The translations under genes and the position numbers were made by a program. DNA of 37,557 nt. It comes from Nocardia wallacei. GTDB lineage: Bacteria; Actinomycetota; Actinomycetes; Mycobacteriales; Mycobacteriaceae. How positions within the stretch are numbered: the first letter of the stretch is position 1; each line of letters opens with the position of its first letter. Positions 23,230 to 32,300 of this stretch are shown here, in pieces. The notes under the pieces were generated by a model. It searched no databases and had not been told where the DNA came from. It saw only the letters and a list, made by a program, of their open reading frames with translations. The stretch lies in assembly GCF_029869545.1 (NCBI RefSeq), contig NZ_JARWQD010000272.1:1-37557 (forward strand), written 5' to 3'.

Positions 23230-25020
23230 TTACCCGGCCGCACGCCCGGCGAGTGCGCGACGGCGCAGGAACCGCTCGCCCAGCAGCCCCGCTCCTCCGG
23301 CGAGGAGCAGTAGCGCCCAGAGCAGGTGCGCGGCCATCGCGAGCAGGCGGTGGGCGCCCGGGGCATTCCCGCGCGGTTCGATCGGTCCGGGGACGCGATA
23401 CAGGGCGAGTTCGCCGTCGACATCCTCCGGATGCAGTTGGGCCAGTGTGGTTTTCGAATCGCCCAGGGGGCCTGGGGTGCCGCGCTCGACCAGTACCCAG
23501 CCGACGCCCCGCGCCGCGAGGTCGGATGCGGAACCGCCGTGCAGGAGCAGCTGTTCGACGGTGCGGGCGCGGGTGCCCTCGCCGGAGACCATGCGACCGC
23601 GAACCGGGAGCTCACCGGTCTGCAGCACGTCGCGGGGCAGCATGCGCGGCGCCGGGTCGAGGACGGCGGCGCGGCCGCTGTAGGGAAATCTGCGGAACAT
23701 GCCGCCGGGGAGCACCGCGACGTCACCCGGGCCGTCGATCCGGGCGGCGACGCGCTGCCAACCGGACGGATAGTGCACCGGCCGGAGCTCGCCACCGACG
23801 CCCCAGGCGAGATCGGGCAGTGTGAAGATCAGCAGTGCGATGAAAAACGTTGCGGTCAAAGGCGTTCCGAGCGCCGACCCCGCCTGCCCGCGGCCCGCCG
23901 CGGCGAGGGCCCGGCAACCGGCGGCCGCGCACAACGCGAAGGCGGGCATCGCCAGGGCGGCGTACTTCTGGGTGTCCCGGAACAGCCCGGCGCCCGGCAC
24001 CCGGGTGACGAGGAATTCGCCGATGTGCACGCCCCACGCCGTGGCGCCCAGCGCGGGCAGCACGATCGCCAGCGCCGCCACCACCAGCAGCGCCCGCCGG
24101 GTGTGCCGCGTGGATTCCGCACCGGGCGCGGCGATCCGGCGCAGGCCCGCCGCCACCAGGACCAGCAGCACCGCGGTGCCCGCCAGGGCCACGAGCGTCG
24201 TGCGCGAGCCCGGCACCGCGTCCGCGTTCCAGATTCCGCCTAGTCCGGCGAGGCTCCCCAGCGTCGCCAGCCCCGGCTCGGCCCGCGCCGCGAACGCCGC
24301 GATCCCCGCCGGATCCGACGGTTCGGCTCCCGCCCCGGACAGCGCGGTGGCCATCAGCCACGGCGCCGACGCGGCACACCAGAGCGCCAGTGCCCCAACG
24401 ACATTCCGCCTGCCGACGATCACCAGCGCGATACACCCCGCCAGCAACGCGCCCGTCGGCGTCAATCCGGCCGCAGCCAAACACCCACCCAGCATCGCCC
24501 ACGCGCAAACCCCCGCCCGGCCGAACCCGAGTCGTCGTGCGGTCTCGCGCCTGCTTCCGATCGTCCGGCGGATGTGGTGCGCGGCCAGCACCGTCCAGGG
24601 GAGGGCGGCGTATCCGGTCAGCAGGCTCCAATGTCCTTGCAGGAGCCGCTCGGCCACGTATGGGTTCCACACCGCGACGGTGGCCGCGACAAGCTGCGGC
24701 GCCGTAGACACCCGCAGCAGTCGCCGTGCCAGCTCGGCGGCGCCCCAACCGGCGGCCCAGAGCGCCAGTACCAGAATCGCTTTGACGACGATTCCGCCGT
24801 CCACGACGGTGGAGACCGTGGCCAGCAGAGCGTCCTGGGGAACGGCACGGGGTGCCGCATCCCCCAGCCCGAGCGCCGAATCGGTGAGGTAGGACCGCGG
24901 CGTGCTCACCGCATCGCGCAGCAACAGATATCCGGGCCCGAGCAGCGGCCCGACCACGATCAGCGCCAGTACGAGGCTGTAACCGGACGGCACGAACCGG
25001 CCCCACCGCCCGCTACCCAC
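23230..25020 (-). CDS. Large polytopic membrane protein (Rv0226c-like)
   Basis: A protein of about 596 residues with roughly ten or more hydrophobic segments, from YSLVLALIVVGPLLGPGYLL near the N-terminus to a final helix LLAMAAHLLWALLLLAGGAG. A soluble loop near the C-terminus (~430-560) resembles the extracytoplasmic part of GT-C-type proteins. The conserved run LLRDAVSTPRSYLTDSALGL and the NPYVAERLLQGHWSLLTGYA motif fit the mycobacterial Rv0226c family. It may be a polyprenyl-phosphate-sugar-dependent glycosyltransferase or a transporter; this is inference. GTG 25020 has GAGGG 7 bases upstream. GTG 25038 lies 9 bases after TAGGGT (minus strand, 25048-25053), so a near-leaderless alternative start exists. 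The open frame up to 25839 is antisense to the flippase gene. Confidence 0.82.
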   Translation of the reverse strand: MGSGRWGRFVPSGYSLVLALIVVGPLLGPGYLLLRDAVSTPRSYLTDSALGLGDAAPRAVPQDALLATVSTVVDGGIVVKAILVLALWAAGWGAAELARRLLRVSTAPQLVAATVAVWNPYVAERLLQGHWSLLTGYAALPWTVLAAHHIRRTIGSRRETARRLGFGRAGVCAWAMLGGCLAAAGLTPTGALLAGCIALVIVGRRNVVGALALWCAASAPWLMATALSGAGAEPSDPAGIAAFAARAEPGLATLGSLAGLGGIWNADAVPGSRTTLVALAGTAVLLVLVAAGLRRIAAPGAESTRHTRRALLVVAALAIVLPALGATAWGVHIGEFLVTRVPGAGLFRDTQKYAALAMPAFALCAAAGCRALAAAGRGQAGSALGTPLTATFFIALLIFTLPDLAWGVGGELRPVHYPSGWQRVAARIDGPGDVAVLPGGMFRRFPYSGRAAVLDPAPRMLPRDVLQTGELPVRGRMVSGEGTRARTVEQLLLHGGSASDLAARGVGWVLVERGTPGPLGDSKTTLAQLHPEDVDGELALYRVPGPIEPRGNAPGAHRLLAMAAHLLWALLLLAGGAGLLGERFLRRRALAGRAAG

Positions 25021-25409
25021 CCGACCACCCTCGACCACGCTCAGCCACCCTACGTGCCCCGTTCCGTAGGCGCGTGACGGCCCGCTCGATCCATTTTCAT
25101 GCCGATATCCCATTTCACGGATGCCGGTGAAGTACCGTTCGCCCGCCGCAGGGACTGCGCGCCGCAAGGATGCTCCGGGCGCTGGCCGATCTCGGTCATC
25201 ACCGCTGCCGTTTCCGGAGCTGATGGTGGCCGCGGTCGCGGAGCGGGCAAAGCTCGTGCTGTACATGGACAGGGGTTGCGAGCTGATCACGCAGATGACC
25301 GGCCGGGCGGTTGCGCGGGTTCGGATGGCGTGACGTTCGGCGGCGGGCGCGTCCGCGGGTTCGGTCGGGCACTGTGCCGGGGTGGTGGTGCGGATGGCAG
25401 CATGACGGG
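25021..25409. other. Divergent intergenic region without a recognised gene
   Basis: This region holds the minus-strand TAGGGT candidate -10 (25048-25053) for the Rv0226c-like gene and presumably the flippase promoter. A 70-codon plus-strand open frame (25121-25333, ending with a run like AERAKLVLYMDRGCELITQM) has only moderate coding character and matches nothing I know; it could be a remnant. No terminator or clear operator is seen. Confidence 0.4.
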
Positions 25410-26660
25410 GTGTCTGCCCTTGGTCGCCTGCCTGTCGTCGCCGATCTGACGCTGGTGACGGCCGGGGCGATGACGGCCAATGTCGCCGGATATCTGTTGC
25501 AGCTGCTGGCCGGGCGGTGGCTCGGGGTGGCGGGTTACGGCGAGTTCGCGAGCCTGCTGGCGGTGCAGTTGCTGTGCGCGGTCCCGGCATTGGCACTGCA
25601 GAACGTGGTCGCCCGGGAACTGGTGCGCGGTGCTTCGGTGACCGCGGTGCGCCGGTTGGGGTGGCGGTGCGCGGCGATCGTGGCGGTGACCGCGATCGTG
25701 CTCGTGCCCGCGGTGTCGGTGGTGCTGCACGTGAGCGCCGTGGCGGCCGCCGGTGCGATGATGGCGGCGCCCGCGCTGGTACTGCTGTCGGGGGAGCAGG
25801 GCGTACTCCAGGGTGGTCGCCGATTCCGTTCCCTGGCAACGATTTTGGGAGGTGCCGGGATCGCCCGCGTCACCCCCGCCCTGATCGTGCTCGCGGTCGG
25901 CGGGGGCTCGGCCGTCGCACTCTGGGCGACCGCTGCGGGCCTGTCCGCCGCCGCCCTGGGCGCTCGCCGCATCGCGGGCGACCACGCCACGCCCCCTCCC
26001 CCCGACGCCGCACCCTCTGCTGGCTCCCGCACCCCTTTCGAGCCCTCGCAGGGGGTGCGGGAACGAACAGAGGGTGCGGCTGTGCTGTCCGTGTTGCGGG
26101 CGGCTCAGGTGCAGGCGGTGTTGATGGCGCTGTCGTCGGCGGATCTGATCGTGGCGCGGATCGTGCTCGAGGATGCCGATGCGAGCCGCTATGCGCTCGG
26201 CGCCATCGCTACCAAGATCGCCTTCTGGCTGCCGCAGGCGGTCGGGGTCGTGCTGTATCCACGGATGGCACAGCCGCAGCACTCCGCGCGGGCCGTTCGC
26301 GACGCGCTCGGTGTGCTGTCGGCGATCGGCATCGTCGCCGTGGCGGGGGCGGCGGTCTGCGCCCCCTTGGCCCCGCTGTTCGCGGGCAGCGACTACGCCC
26401 CGATCGAGGGCTGGCTGTGGCTGTTCGCGCTCGACGGTGCGCTGCTCGCCCTGCTGCAGGGCGCCCTGCTGTCGGCGATCGCGGTGGATCGCACTGCGCC
26501 CGCGGCGGTTACGTGGGCGGCGCTGGCGGTCGAGATCGCGGTCATGCTGGCCTTCGCGCGGACGCTGCCCGCGCTGATCACCACGGCGACCGTCGTCGCG
26601 GCGACGGCCACGGCGGCGATGGTCGCCGTGGTCCTGCGCGCGACACGACAGCGGCGCTGA
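25410..26660 (+). CDS. MATE/Wzx-like flippase (polysaccharide export type)
   Basis: A 416-residue polytopic membrane protein with about 12 hydrophobic segments. The N-terminal TAGAMTANVAGYLLQLLAGR-WLGVAGYGEF is the typical opening of Wzx/oligosaccharide flippases, which move lipid-linked glycans across the membrane. The two six-helix halves are joined by a hydrophilic linker near residues 195-225, and that linker is made of the family A palindromic repeat. The GTG at 25410 is the best start but has no strong ribosome site. It is divergent from the Rv0226c-like gene and converges on the DUF3068 gene (27-base gap). I do not recall it at this position in M. tuberculosis. The cargo is unknown; an envelope glycan precursor is likely from context. 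Confidence 0.78.
   Translation: MSALGRLPVVADLTLVTAGAMTANVAGYLLQLLAGRWLGVAGYGEFASLLAVQLLCAVPALALQNVVARELVRGASVTAVRRLGWRCAAIVAVTAIVLVPAVSVVLHVSAVAAAGAMMAAPALVLLSGEQGVLQGGRRFRSLATILGGAGIARVTPALIVLAVGGGSAVALWATAAGLSAAALGARRIAGDHATPPPPDAAPSAGSRTPFEPSQGVRERTEGAAVLSVLRAAQVQAVLMALSSADLIVARIVLEDADASRYALGAIATKIAFWLPQAVGVVLYPRMAQPQHSARAVRDALGVLSAIGIVAVAGAAVCAPLAPLFAGSDYAPIEGWLWLFALDGALLALLQGALLSAIAVDRTAPAAVTWAALAVEIAVMLAFARTLPALITTATVVAATATAAMVAVVLRATRQRR
26009..26078. repeat. Family A palindromic repeat, copy inside the flippase gene
   Basis: A 70-bp element with the same 10-6-13-12-13-6-10 layout as 13303-13372. The outer arms are CGCACCCTCT / AGAGGGTGCG, a perfect pair. The inner arms are TCCCGCACCCCTT / AGGGGGTGCGGGA, with one mismatch. 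It is translated as about residues 201-223 of the flippase (core SAGSRTPFEPSQGVRERTEG) without breaking the frame. In its outer arms both sides differ from copy 1 by one base each and still pair, a compensatory change that points to selection for, or origin as, a folded structure. Confidence 0.83.
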
Positions 26661-26687
26661 TTCGCCGAACTCGCGGACTCGAAAAAC

Positions 26688-27815
26688 CTAGGGCTGCTTG
26701 CCGATATTGATCTGCTGCGTCGGGGAATCGTCCGCGCCGGGCTGCGGCTCGTTCGGAGACGGGTTGCGGCGCTCGACCAATCGGCCCGCCGGGCCGGAGC
26801 CGTCGCGCAGGCCCAGGAACAGCCCGATGATCAGCGAGATCACACCGATGACCGCGAAGGTGATCGGCAGGATCCGGCTGTACAGCGACAGCTCGTCGGT
26901 GTACTTCTTCGCCTCGGCGATCTGCGAATTCACCGTGTTGTCGTCGAACACCAGGGTCGACTTCAGCGCGGTGACCTCGGGTTCGCCGGTGCGTGAGTAG
27001 TACATGTGGATCTGCTCGGCGCCCTTGATGATGGTGCCGGTCTGCGGCTCCACCCACACGTCGCGCACATCGCTGTAGAAGCGGCTCATCGTGATGGTGG
27101 CGTCGCCGCCCTCGACGCCCCACTTGCTGGCGGGCAGCGCGAGCTTGTTGGTGGGCGAGTTGTACGCCTTCGACAGATCGGTCGCCGGGACCTGCTGCTG
27201 GAAGTGGTAGACCTTCAGGTCGTTGATCTCGGTCTCCTCGACGAAGTTCATGTCGAAGGACTTGCGCGCGTTGATATCGAAGTACGGGTAGGACTTCTTC
27301 TCGGTGCCGATCGGGAACCGGTACTGCAGGCCGGTGTGCTGCACCGGCTCGGCGACGCTCTCACCCTTGGTGTTGACCGTGGAGGCGATCGACCCGTTGG
27401 GGTCGGTGTCGACCGGCATGCCGTCCTTGCGGTCGATGGTCACCCGGTCGATGGTGGCGGTCAGCAGTCCGGTGTCGCCCTGCTTGTCGATATTGCGCAG
27501 CGTCTGCCCGGCCTGGATGGTCATATCGTTCTTGTCCGACGGATCCTCGACGGTGAGGAAGCGCTGCGAGAGCAGCCGGACGTTCTTGTCGACCTTCGCG
27601 GGGCCGTCACCGCTCGTGAGGGACTTGGAGTCCAGCACCTCACTGGGTGCGTCCGGCTGGTTCTTGGCGATCGTGGTGATCTCGAGGTCGAGGGGAGTCT
27701 TGGCCAGCTGGCCGACCGCGTATGTCGGGACCAGCACTGCTGCCACGATCAGCAGCGCGCCGAGGCCCACGAGCAGGCACGCCACCGTCCTCTTGGTTCC
27801 GGCACTGAGTGCCAT
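26688..27815 (-). CDS. DUF3068 envelope protein (PorA-family, Rv0227c/PgfA-like)
   Basis: A 375-residue protein of the DUF3068 family. An N-terminal membrane helix (CLLVGLGALLIVAAVLVPTY, ~14-33) is followed by a ~270-residue extracytoplasmic beta-rich domain. It ends with a second helix (LPITFAVIGVISLIIGLFLG, ~316-335) and a polar cytoplasmic tail. Family motifs include the repeated RVTIDRKDG and YPYFDINARKSF. Homologues in mycobacteria (Rv0227c; MSMEG_0317, named PgfA) have been linked to polar growth and trehalose-monomycolate handling with MmpL3; this is established knowledge recalled, not shown here. A strong GAGGAGAG ribosome site precedes the ATG. It is divergent from the acyltransferase, as in M. 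tuberculosis. Confidence 0.88.
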   Translation of the reverse strand: MALSAGTKRTVACLLVGLGALLIVAAVLVPTYAVGQLAKTPLDLEITTIAKNQPDAPSEVLDSKSLTSGDGPAKVDKNVRLLSQRFLTVEDPSDKNDMTIQAGQTLRNIDKQGDTGLLTATIDRVTIDRKDGMPVDTDPNGSIASTVNTKGESVAEPVQHTGLQYRFPIGTEKKSYPYFDINARKSFDMNFVEETEINDLKVYHFQQQVPATDLSKAYNSPTNKLALPASKWGVEGGDATITMSRFYSDVRDVWVEPQTGTIIKGAEQIHMYYSRTGEPEVTALKSTLVFDDNTVNSQIAEAKKYTDELSLYSRILPITFAVIGVISLIIGLFLGLRDGSGPAGRLVERRNPSPNEPQPGADDSPTQQINIGKQP

Positions 27816-27993
27816 GCAAACTCTCCTCGTCGTCGAACAGGCCGTTCCGGGTGAACACTACGGTCGCGGCGCAGTATTCGTGAGCCCCGACACTAACAGT
27901 CTCTGTGGTATGCATGCCGAGCTGAGGCCGGAAACCTCTCGAATCGAATGCGGGAATGCCCATCGCCGACCGAACGCGGCAGACTGGAGCCCG
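27816..27993. promoter_or_regulatory. Divergent promoter region, DUF3068 and acyltransferase
   Basis: A gap of 178 bases between divergent genes. On the minus strand TAGTGT occurs twice (27854-27859 and 27890-27895) and fits the TAnnnT -10 pattern, the second with the better distance for an untranslated leader. No strong plus-strand promoter is evident; GGAG at 27986-27989 serves as the acyltransferase ribosome site. Confidence 0.3.
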
Positions 27994-29355
27994 ATGAAAG
28001 TGCCCGTGACACCCCATGCCGAGTCGGCCGTAGCCGCCACGAGCCGTGCGGCGTCCGGTCGGCCGCCGGTCGGTGACGCGGCGCCGAGCACCGGCGCGCA
28101 CCAGGCCGCGAGCGAGGAGACGCCCGCGGGCGCACCGGCTCCCGCAGGCGCTTCGGCTCCCGCAAGCGCTTCGGCTCCTGCGGGTGCTTCGGTTCCTGCG
28201 GGTGCTTCGGTTCCTGCGGGCGCATCGGCACCCGCACGTGCTTCGGCTGTTCCCGGGCGCCGCGCGTTCGTCCCCGCGCTCGAGGGGATGCGTGGGCTGG
28301 CCGCGCTCGGGGTGGTGCTGACGCATGTCGCCTTTCAGACCGGCGCGACCGGGATGCCGGTGGTGGGCCGGGTGTGGGGGCGATTCGATATGGCGGTCGC
28401 CGTGTTCTTCGGGTTGTCGGGCTTTCTGCTGTGGCGGCCGCACGCCGCGGCCGCCCGCGGGCTGGGCACGGCTCCGCCCGCCGGGCGCTATCTTCTCCAT
28501 CGCGCGGCCCGGATTCTCCCCGCGTACTGGGTCGTGGTGTGCGCGGTGCTGATTCTCCTGCCGTCGGCGGCGCATTCGGCCGGGTTGCGGGTGTGGGTGG
28601 CGAATCTGGCGCTGCTGCAGGTGTTCGTGCCGCTGACGCTGACCGATGGGCTGACCCAGATGTGGAGCCTGTCGGTGGAGGTGGCCTTCTATCTCGTGCT
28701 GCCGCTGCTGGCGCTGGCGGTGGTGCGGCTGCGCGGTGCGGCGGCACGCTGGCGCGCACCGGCGGTGCTGGCGCTCGGACTGGTGAGCCTGGGCTGGAAT
28801 TTTCTGCCCGTGCCGACGCCGGAGGCGATCAACGCCGACAACTGGCTGCCCGGGTATCTGCCGTGGTTCGTCGCGGGCATGCTGCTGGCCGAGCTGGTGG
28901 AGGGCGGCGCGGGCGCGGGTGCACGGTGGCGGCGGATCGCCGGAAACCCCTGGGTCATGTGGCCGATCGCGCTGATCGTCTTCCTGCTGTCGGCGACCGA
29001 TCTCGCGGGCCCGGCCGGTCTGACCCGCGGGGTGCCCTGGCAGTACGCGATGAAGATGGGGCTGGGCGCCCTCATCGGTTTCGCATTGCTCGCGCCGCTG
29101 GTGCTCGGCGACCGGCCGCATCGATGGCTGGAGAGCCGGGTGGCCGCGACGATCGGCCGCTGGTCCTACGGCATCTTCATCTGGCACCTGGCCGTGCTGG
29201 CCATGGTGTTCCCGGTATTCGGCATCGTGCCCTTCCAGCGCAGCTTCGTGCCCGTGCTGGTGCTCACCGTCGCCTTCACCCTGCCGCTCGCCGCTGCCAG
29301 CTACGCGCTCGTCGAAGAGCCTGTGCGCCATTGGGTTCGGCGCCGGTTCGGCTGA
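27994..29355 (+). CDS. Acyltransferase-3 family membrane O-acyltransferase (Rv0228-like)
   Basis: A 453-residue protein. After an ~88-residue low-complexity cytoplasmic N-terminus it has the Acyl_transf_3 core with about ten membrane helices. The catalytic-type helix reads ALEGMRGLAALGVVLTH (His111), then FDMAVAVFFGLSGFLLWRPH and the SLSVEVAFYLVLPL motif. The final helix ends in SYALVEEPVRHWVRR. Such enzymes O-acylate surface glycans or lipids; in this cluster the substrate may be arabinogalactan, LAM or a trehalose lipid (inference). The ATG at 27994 has GGAG 4 bases upstream. Its last 55 bases overlap the 3' end of aftD on the other strand. Confidence 0.88.
   Translation: MKVPVTPHAESAVAATSRAASGRPPVGDAAPSTGAHQAASEETPAGAPAPAGASAPASASAPAGASVPAGASVPAGASAPARASAVPGRRAFVPALEGMRGLAALGVVLTHVAFQTGATGMPVVGRVWGRFDMAVAVFFGLSGFLLWRPHAAAARGLGTAPPAGRYLLHRAARILPAYWVVVCAVLILLPSAAHSAGLRVWVANLALLQVFVPLTLTDGLTQMWSLSVEVAFYLVLPLLALAVVRLRGAAARWRAPAVLALGLVSLGWNFLPVPTPEAINADNWLPGYLPWFVAGMLLAELVEGGAGAGARWRRIAGNPWVMWPIALIVFLLSATDLAGPAGLTRGVPWQYAMKMGLGALIGFALLAPLVLGDRPHRWLESRVAATIGRWSYGIFIWHLAVLAMVFPVFGIVPFQRSFVPVLVLTVAFTLPLAAASYALVEEPVRHWVRRRFG
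28123..28251 (+). repeat. 15-bp tandem repeats encoding PAGAS units
   Basis: About eight imperfect copies of a 15-base unit of the form GCTCCCGCAGGCGCTTCG encode (A/V)PAGAS in the acyltransferase N-terminus (residues ~44-86). The period is a multiple of three, so copy-number change keeps the frame. It probably forms a flexible Pro/Ala-rich tail. Confidence 0.85.
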
Positions 29356-32300
29356 TCCTCGCCACGGGGTCGGGTGCGATCACGTGACGGGAGCGCGGCG
29401 ATGCCGACGGCGACAACGGCGAGCAGCGCGGGTAGCTGGACCCATACCGAGCCGCCCATGTAGCCCTCCGGCGACCGCCACGGCCCCGTCGACAGCGCGG
29501 CCATCGACACCGCCGTCCCGATGCCCGCCGCCCCAACCAGCACCCGCGCCGCGATCCGGCTCGCGAACTGGGTCGCCACGAGACCCACCGCGGTGAGCGC
29601 GATTCCGACCGGCCCGGCGATCAGGAACGTGGCCAGGCCGAGCCCGACCGCGCCGAGAACCCGGCTGTTCCACGTGCGCGGAGGCGTATCCGCCCCGCCG
29701 CCTGCCCGCAGGGCTCGTGGTTCAGCCGACGGATCGGCCCGAACCGCCGAGGACGGCGGCTCGTCGTCGCCGGATCCGCCCTCGGAACCGATGACGGGTG
29801 CGGATCTGATGCCTTCTGTTGGCGTAGGCGAAGGCGCGCTTCTGTCTCCAGGTGTGGCACTGCCGCTGGTCGGCATCGCGCTGTCGGCTGCGGTGCTTCC
29901 CCGTTTCCGGCGGGGCCACGGAATTGCCAGGGCGGCAAGGGGGATCAGGAGGAGTAGGCCGCCGAAGATCGATAGGCGGTACCAGTGGTCGGCCGGGAAT
30001 TCGACGGTGACCGGGCCCTTGGCGTCGGCGGGTAGTAGCCAGCCCTGCTGCCATCCGTCCACGACGACCGGGGACAGGGTGCGGCCGTCGGCGGTGTGTG
30101 CCTTCCAGCCCACATTGGTGCTCAGGGGGAGAACGAGAAGACGGGTGCCGGGCGGTGCCGACAGCGGCTGTGGCACGACATCGGTGCGGTCCAAGCGCAG
30201 TTGGTCGACCGAGAACAGTTCCGTCGGCGCGGCGGTGACATCCACCGGGCCGTCCGGCAGCCCGATCATCGGATCGGCCGAAACATCCTGGGGCGCGGCC
30301 GGATCGCCGGAATCCACCCCGCATACCCGCGCGGAAACCGGTGCCCCGGAGCGCAATTCGTCCGCGGTCGCGGTCACTGTGGTGTGCACGATCCTTCCGG
30401 CCAGCGCGACGGTCGGCCCGCTCGCACAGTCGACGGTGATCGGGCGGTCCGGTGCGGCGGGCGCCGGGTAGTCCGGTCCCAGCACCGAGACGTCGGCCAG
30501 GCCCGGCGGTTGTTCCTGCGCGAAACCCAGGGCCGTGCGGTCCAGCACCGACCTCCAGGTGTTGATGCTGAGCTCGATGCGGTCGGTGACCCTGGGGTGC
30601 AACGCTATTCGCGTCGGCGTCCCGGGCTCCGACTCGTCGTCGAGTTCGCGAATCTGCGGTCCGTCACCGAGATTGACCGCGACCGAGGTGGGCCGGGCGG
30701 GGAGTTCGCCGCGCGGCGGGGTCACCTCCAGGCCGGTCACCAGGGCCGGTCTCGGCAGTTCGATGGTGAGCGTCGGTTTCGGCCCGGCCGGATCGCGCAC
30801 CGTATCCTCCGGTGCCGTCCAGCTCGTGCGCGGATCGCCGTCGGTGGCGGCGAAGGCGGAGCCGCGCAGGTCGCCGACGTCGGCCTTGCCGCGGGCGATC
30901 GGCCGGTCCGGATTGGTCAGCAGCGACTCGAGGGCGGGGCCCGGGCGGGTGCGGACGGTCAGCCGCGGGGTGACATCCATCGGCGCCGGGACGTCGACGG
31001 TCCGCTCGAACACGCCCGGCTCCTCCGCCGCCAGTCCCAGCCCCTTGCTGCACCGCACCCGGTCGGGGGCATCGAAACAGCTACTACGGCCGGGGAATTC
31101 CTGTCCGAGCGACCAGCCCTGCAACGCCGCCGTACCGGCCGCCACCGGCGGCAGCACGGTGCGATGCCGAATGTCCACGGGCGCCGGAGCATCCCGGTTC
31201 GAGTAGTCGGTGAGCCCGAGTTCGCTGATGCCGAATTGTCCTCCGGCGCTACCGCCTTCGGTGCGGGTCGCCATGATCCGCACCCACTCGGTGCGCCCGG
31301 GCGGCAGCGATACCGACACCGGCGCACCGGGTTCGGAGACGCGCGCCGCGACGGTGCCGTTGTTGGTGCGCGCCTCGATCCACTTCACCGGGTCGCCGAT
31401 CGCCGCCGGGCTGGTCGTCACCTGCACCGTTCCCGCCGTGATCGGATGGTCGAGACCGAGCCGAAGCCATTGCCCGACAGCGTGTTCGGCGCTGTTGCTG
31501 AACCAGGCGGTGGAGGTGTCGCCGTCGACGGCCGCGGCGGTGGAGCCGCCGGGTGCCGCGCCCCCGAGCTGGGTGGCGTCGGCGGCGGAGCTGGATGCGG
31601 TCACGGTCGCGCCCGACCACTCGCCCTCCACCAGCGCCGCGCCGGGGACCGGATAGTCGGGCACGAGGTTGTGCGTGCGCCGGGCGTCGGTCGGGGCCCG
31701 CAGCGCCGAGGCGTGGTTGTCGACGCGCCCGAAGTCGGCCTCGCGGTCCATCGGAGTGTCGGTGACGGTCATCGTCCCGCCCGGGAGTCCGGCCCGCGCG
31801 GCATCGGACGCGAGCAGCGTCGGGCCCGCCGTGGCATCGCCGGTGCGCCGCAACCGTTCCAGTGCCTCGGGACCGCCCTGCACCACCGGCACCGAATCCA
31901 GTGGCACCGTGTAGGCACCGGGGAACGACGGGGGTGCGCCGCGTCCGCTGTGGACGTTCTCGGGCGTGCCCGGCGGTGCGGCACCGACGCGGTAGATCTC
32001 GACCGCGGGATAGGCCGGGCGCAGATCGCCGTCGGCGATCAGGCCGTCGCCGTGCCCGATCTCGATCTTGTCGCCGAACTCGGCCACCTTGGTCAGTCCC
32101 GGCGAACCCTCGACCGCCTGGTGCGCGAGCATCGGCCGGGTCGAGCGCGAGGTCTCGGGGTCGAGATCGTTGCGTAGCACCAGGATTCCGATGCCCTGCG
32201 CGATCAGTGTCGGCGCCAGACCGGCCGAGGGCCGTCCGTCGGCGATCAGGCGCTGCACCGAATCCATGGTCCGGATCGCGCCGGGCGGGGTCAGCGGTAC

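Noticed and set aside
25121..25333. 70-codon frame between divergent genes
   Set aside because: No ribosome site, mixed codon quality and no recognisable family; mentioned as a possible remnant but not called as a gene.
27640..29331. 563-codon minus-strand frame opposite the acyltransferase
   Set aside because: Low-complexity His/Gln/Arg content typical of antisense frames; no motif.
30096..32177. 693-codon open frame antisense to aftD
   Set aside because: It lies entirely opposite a well-conserved gene, has Arg/Gly-rich meaningless composition, and is expected in very GC-rich DNA.
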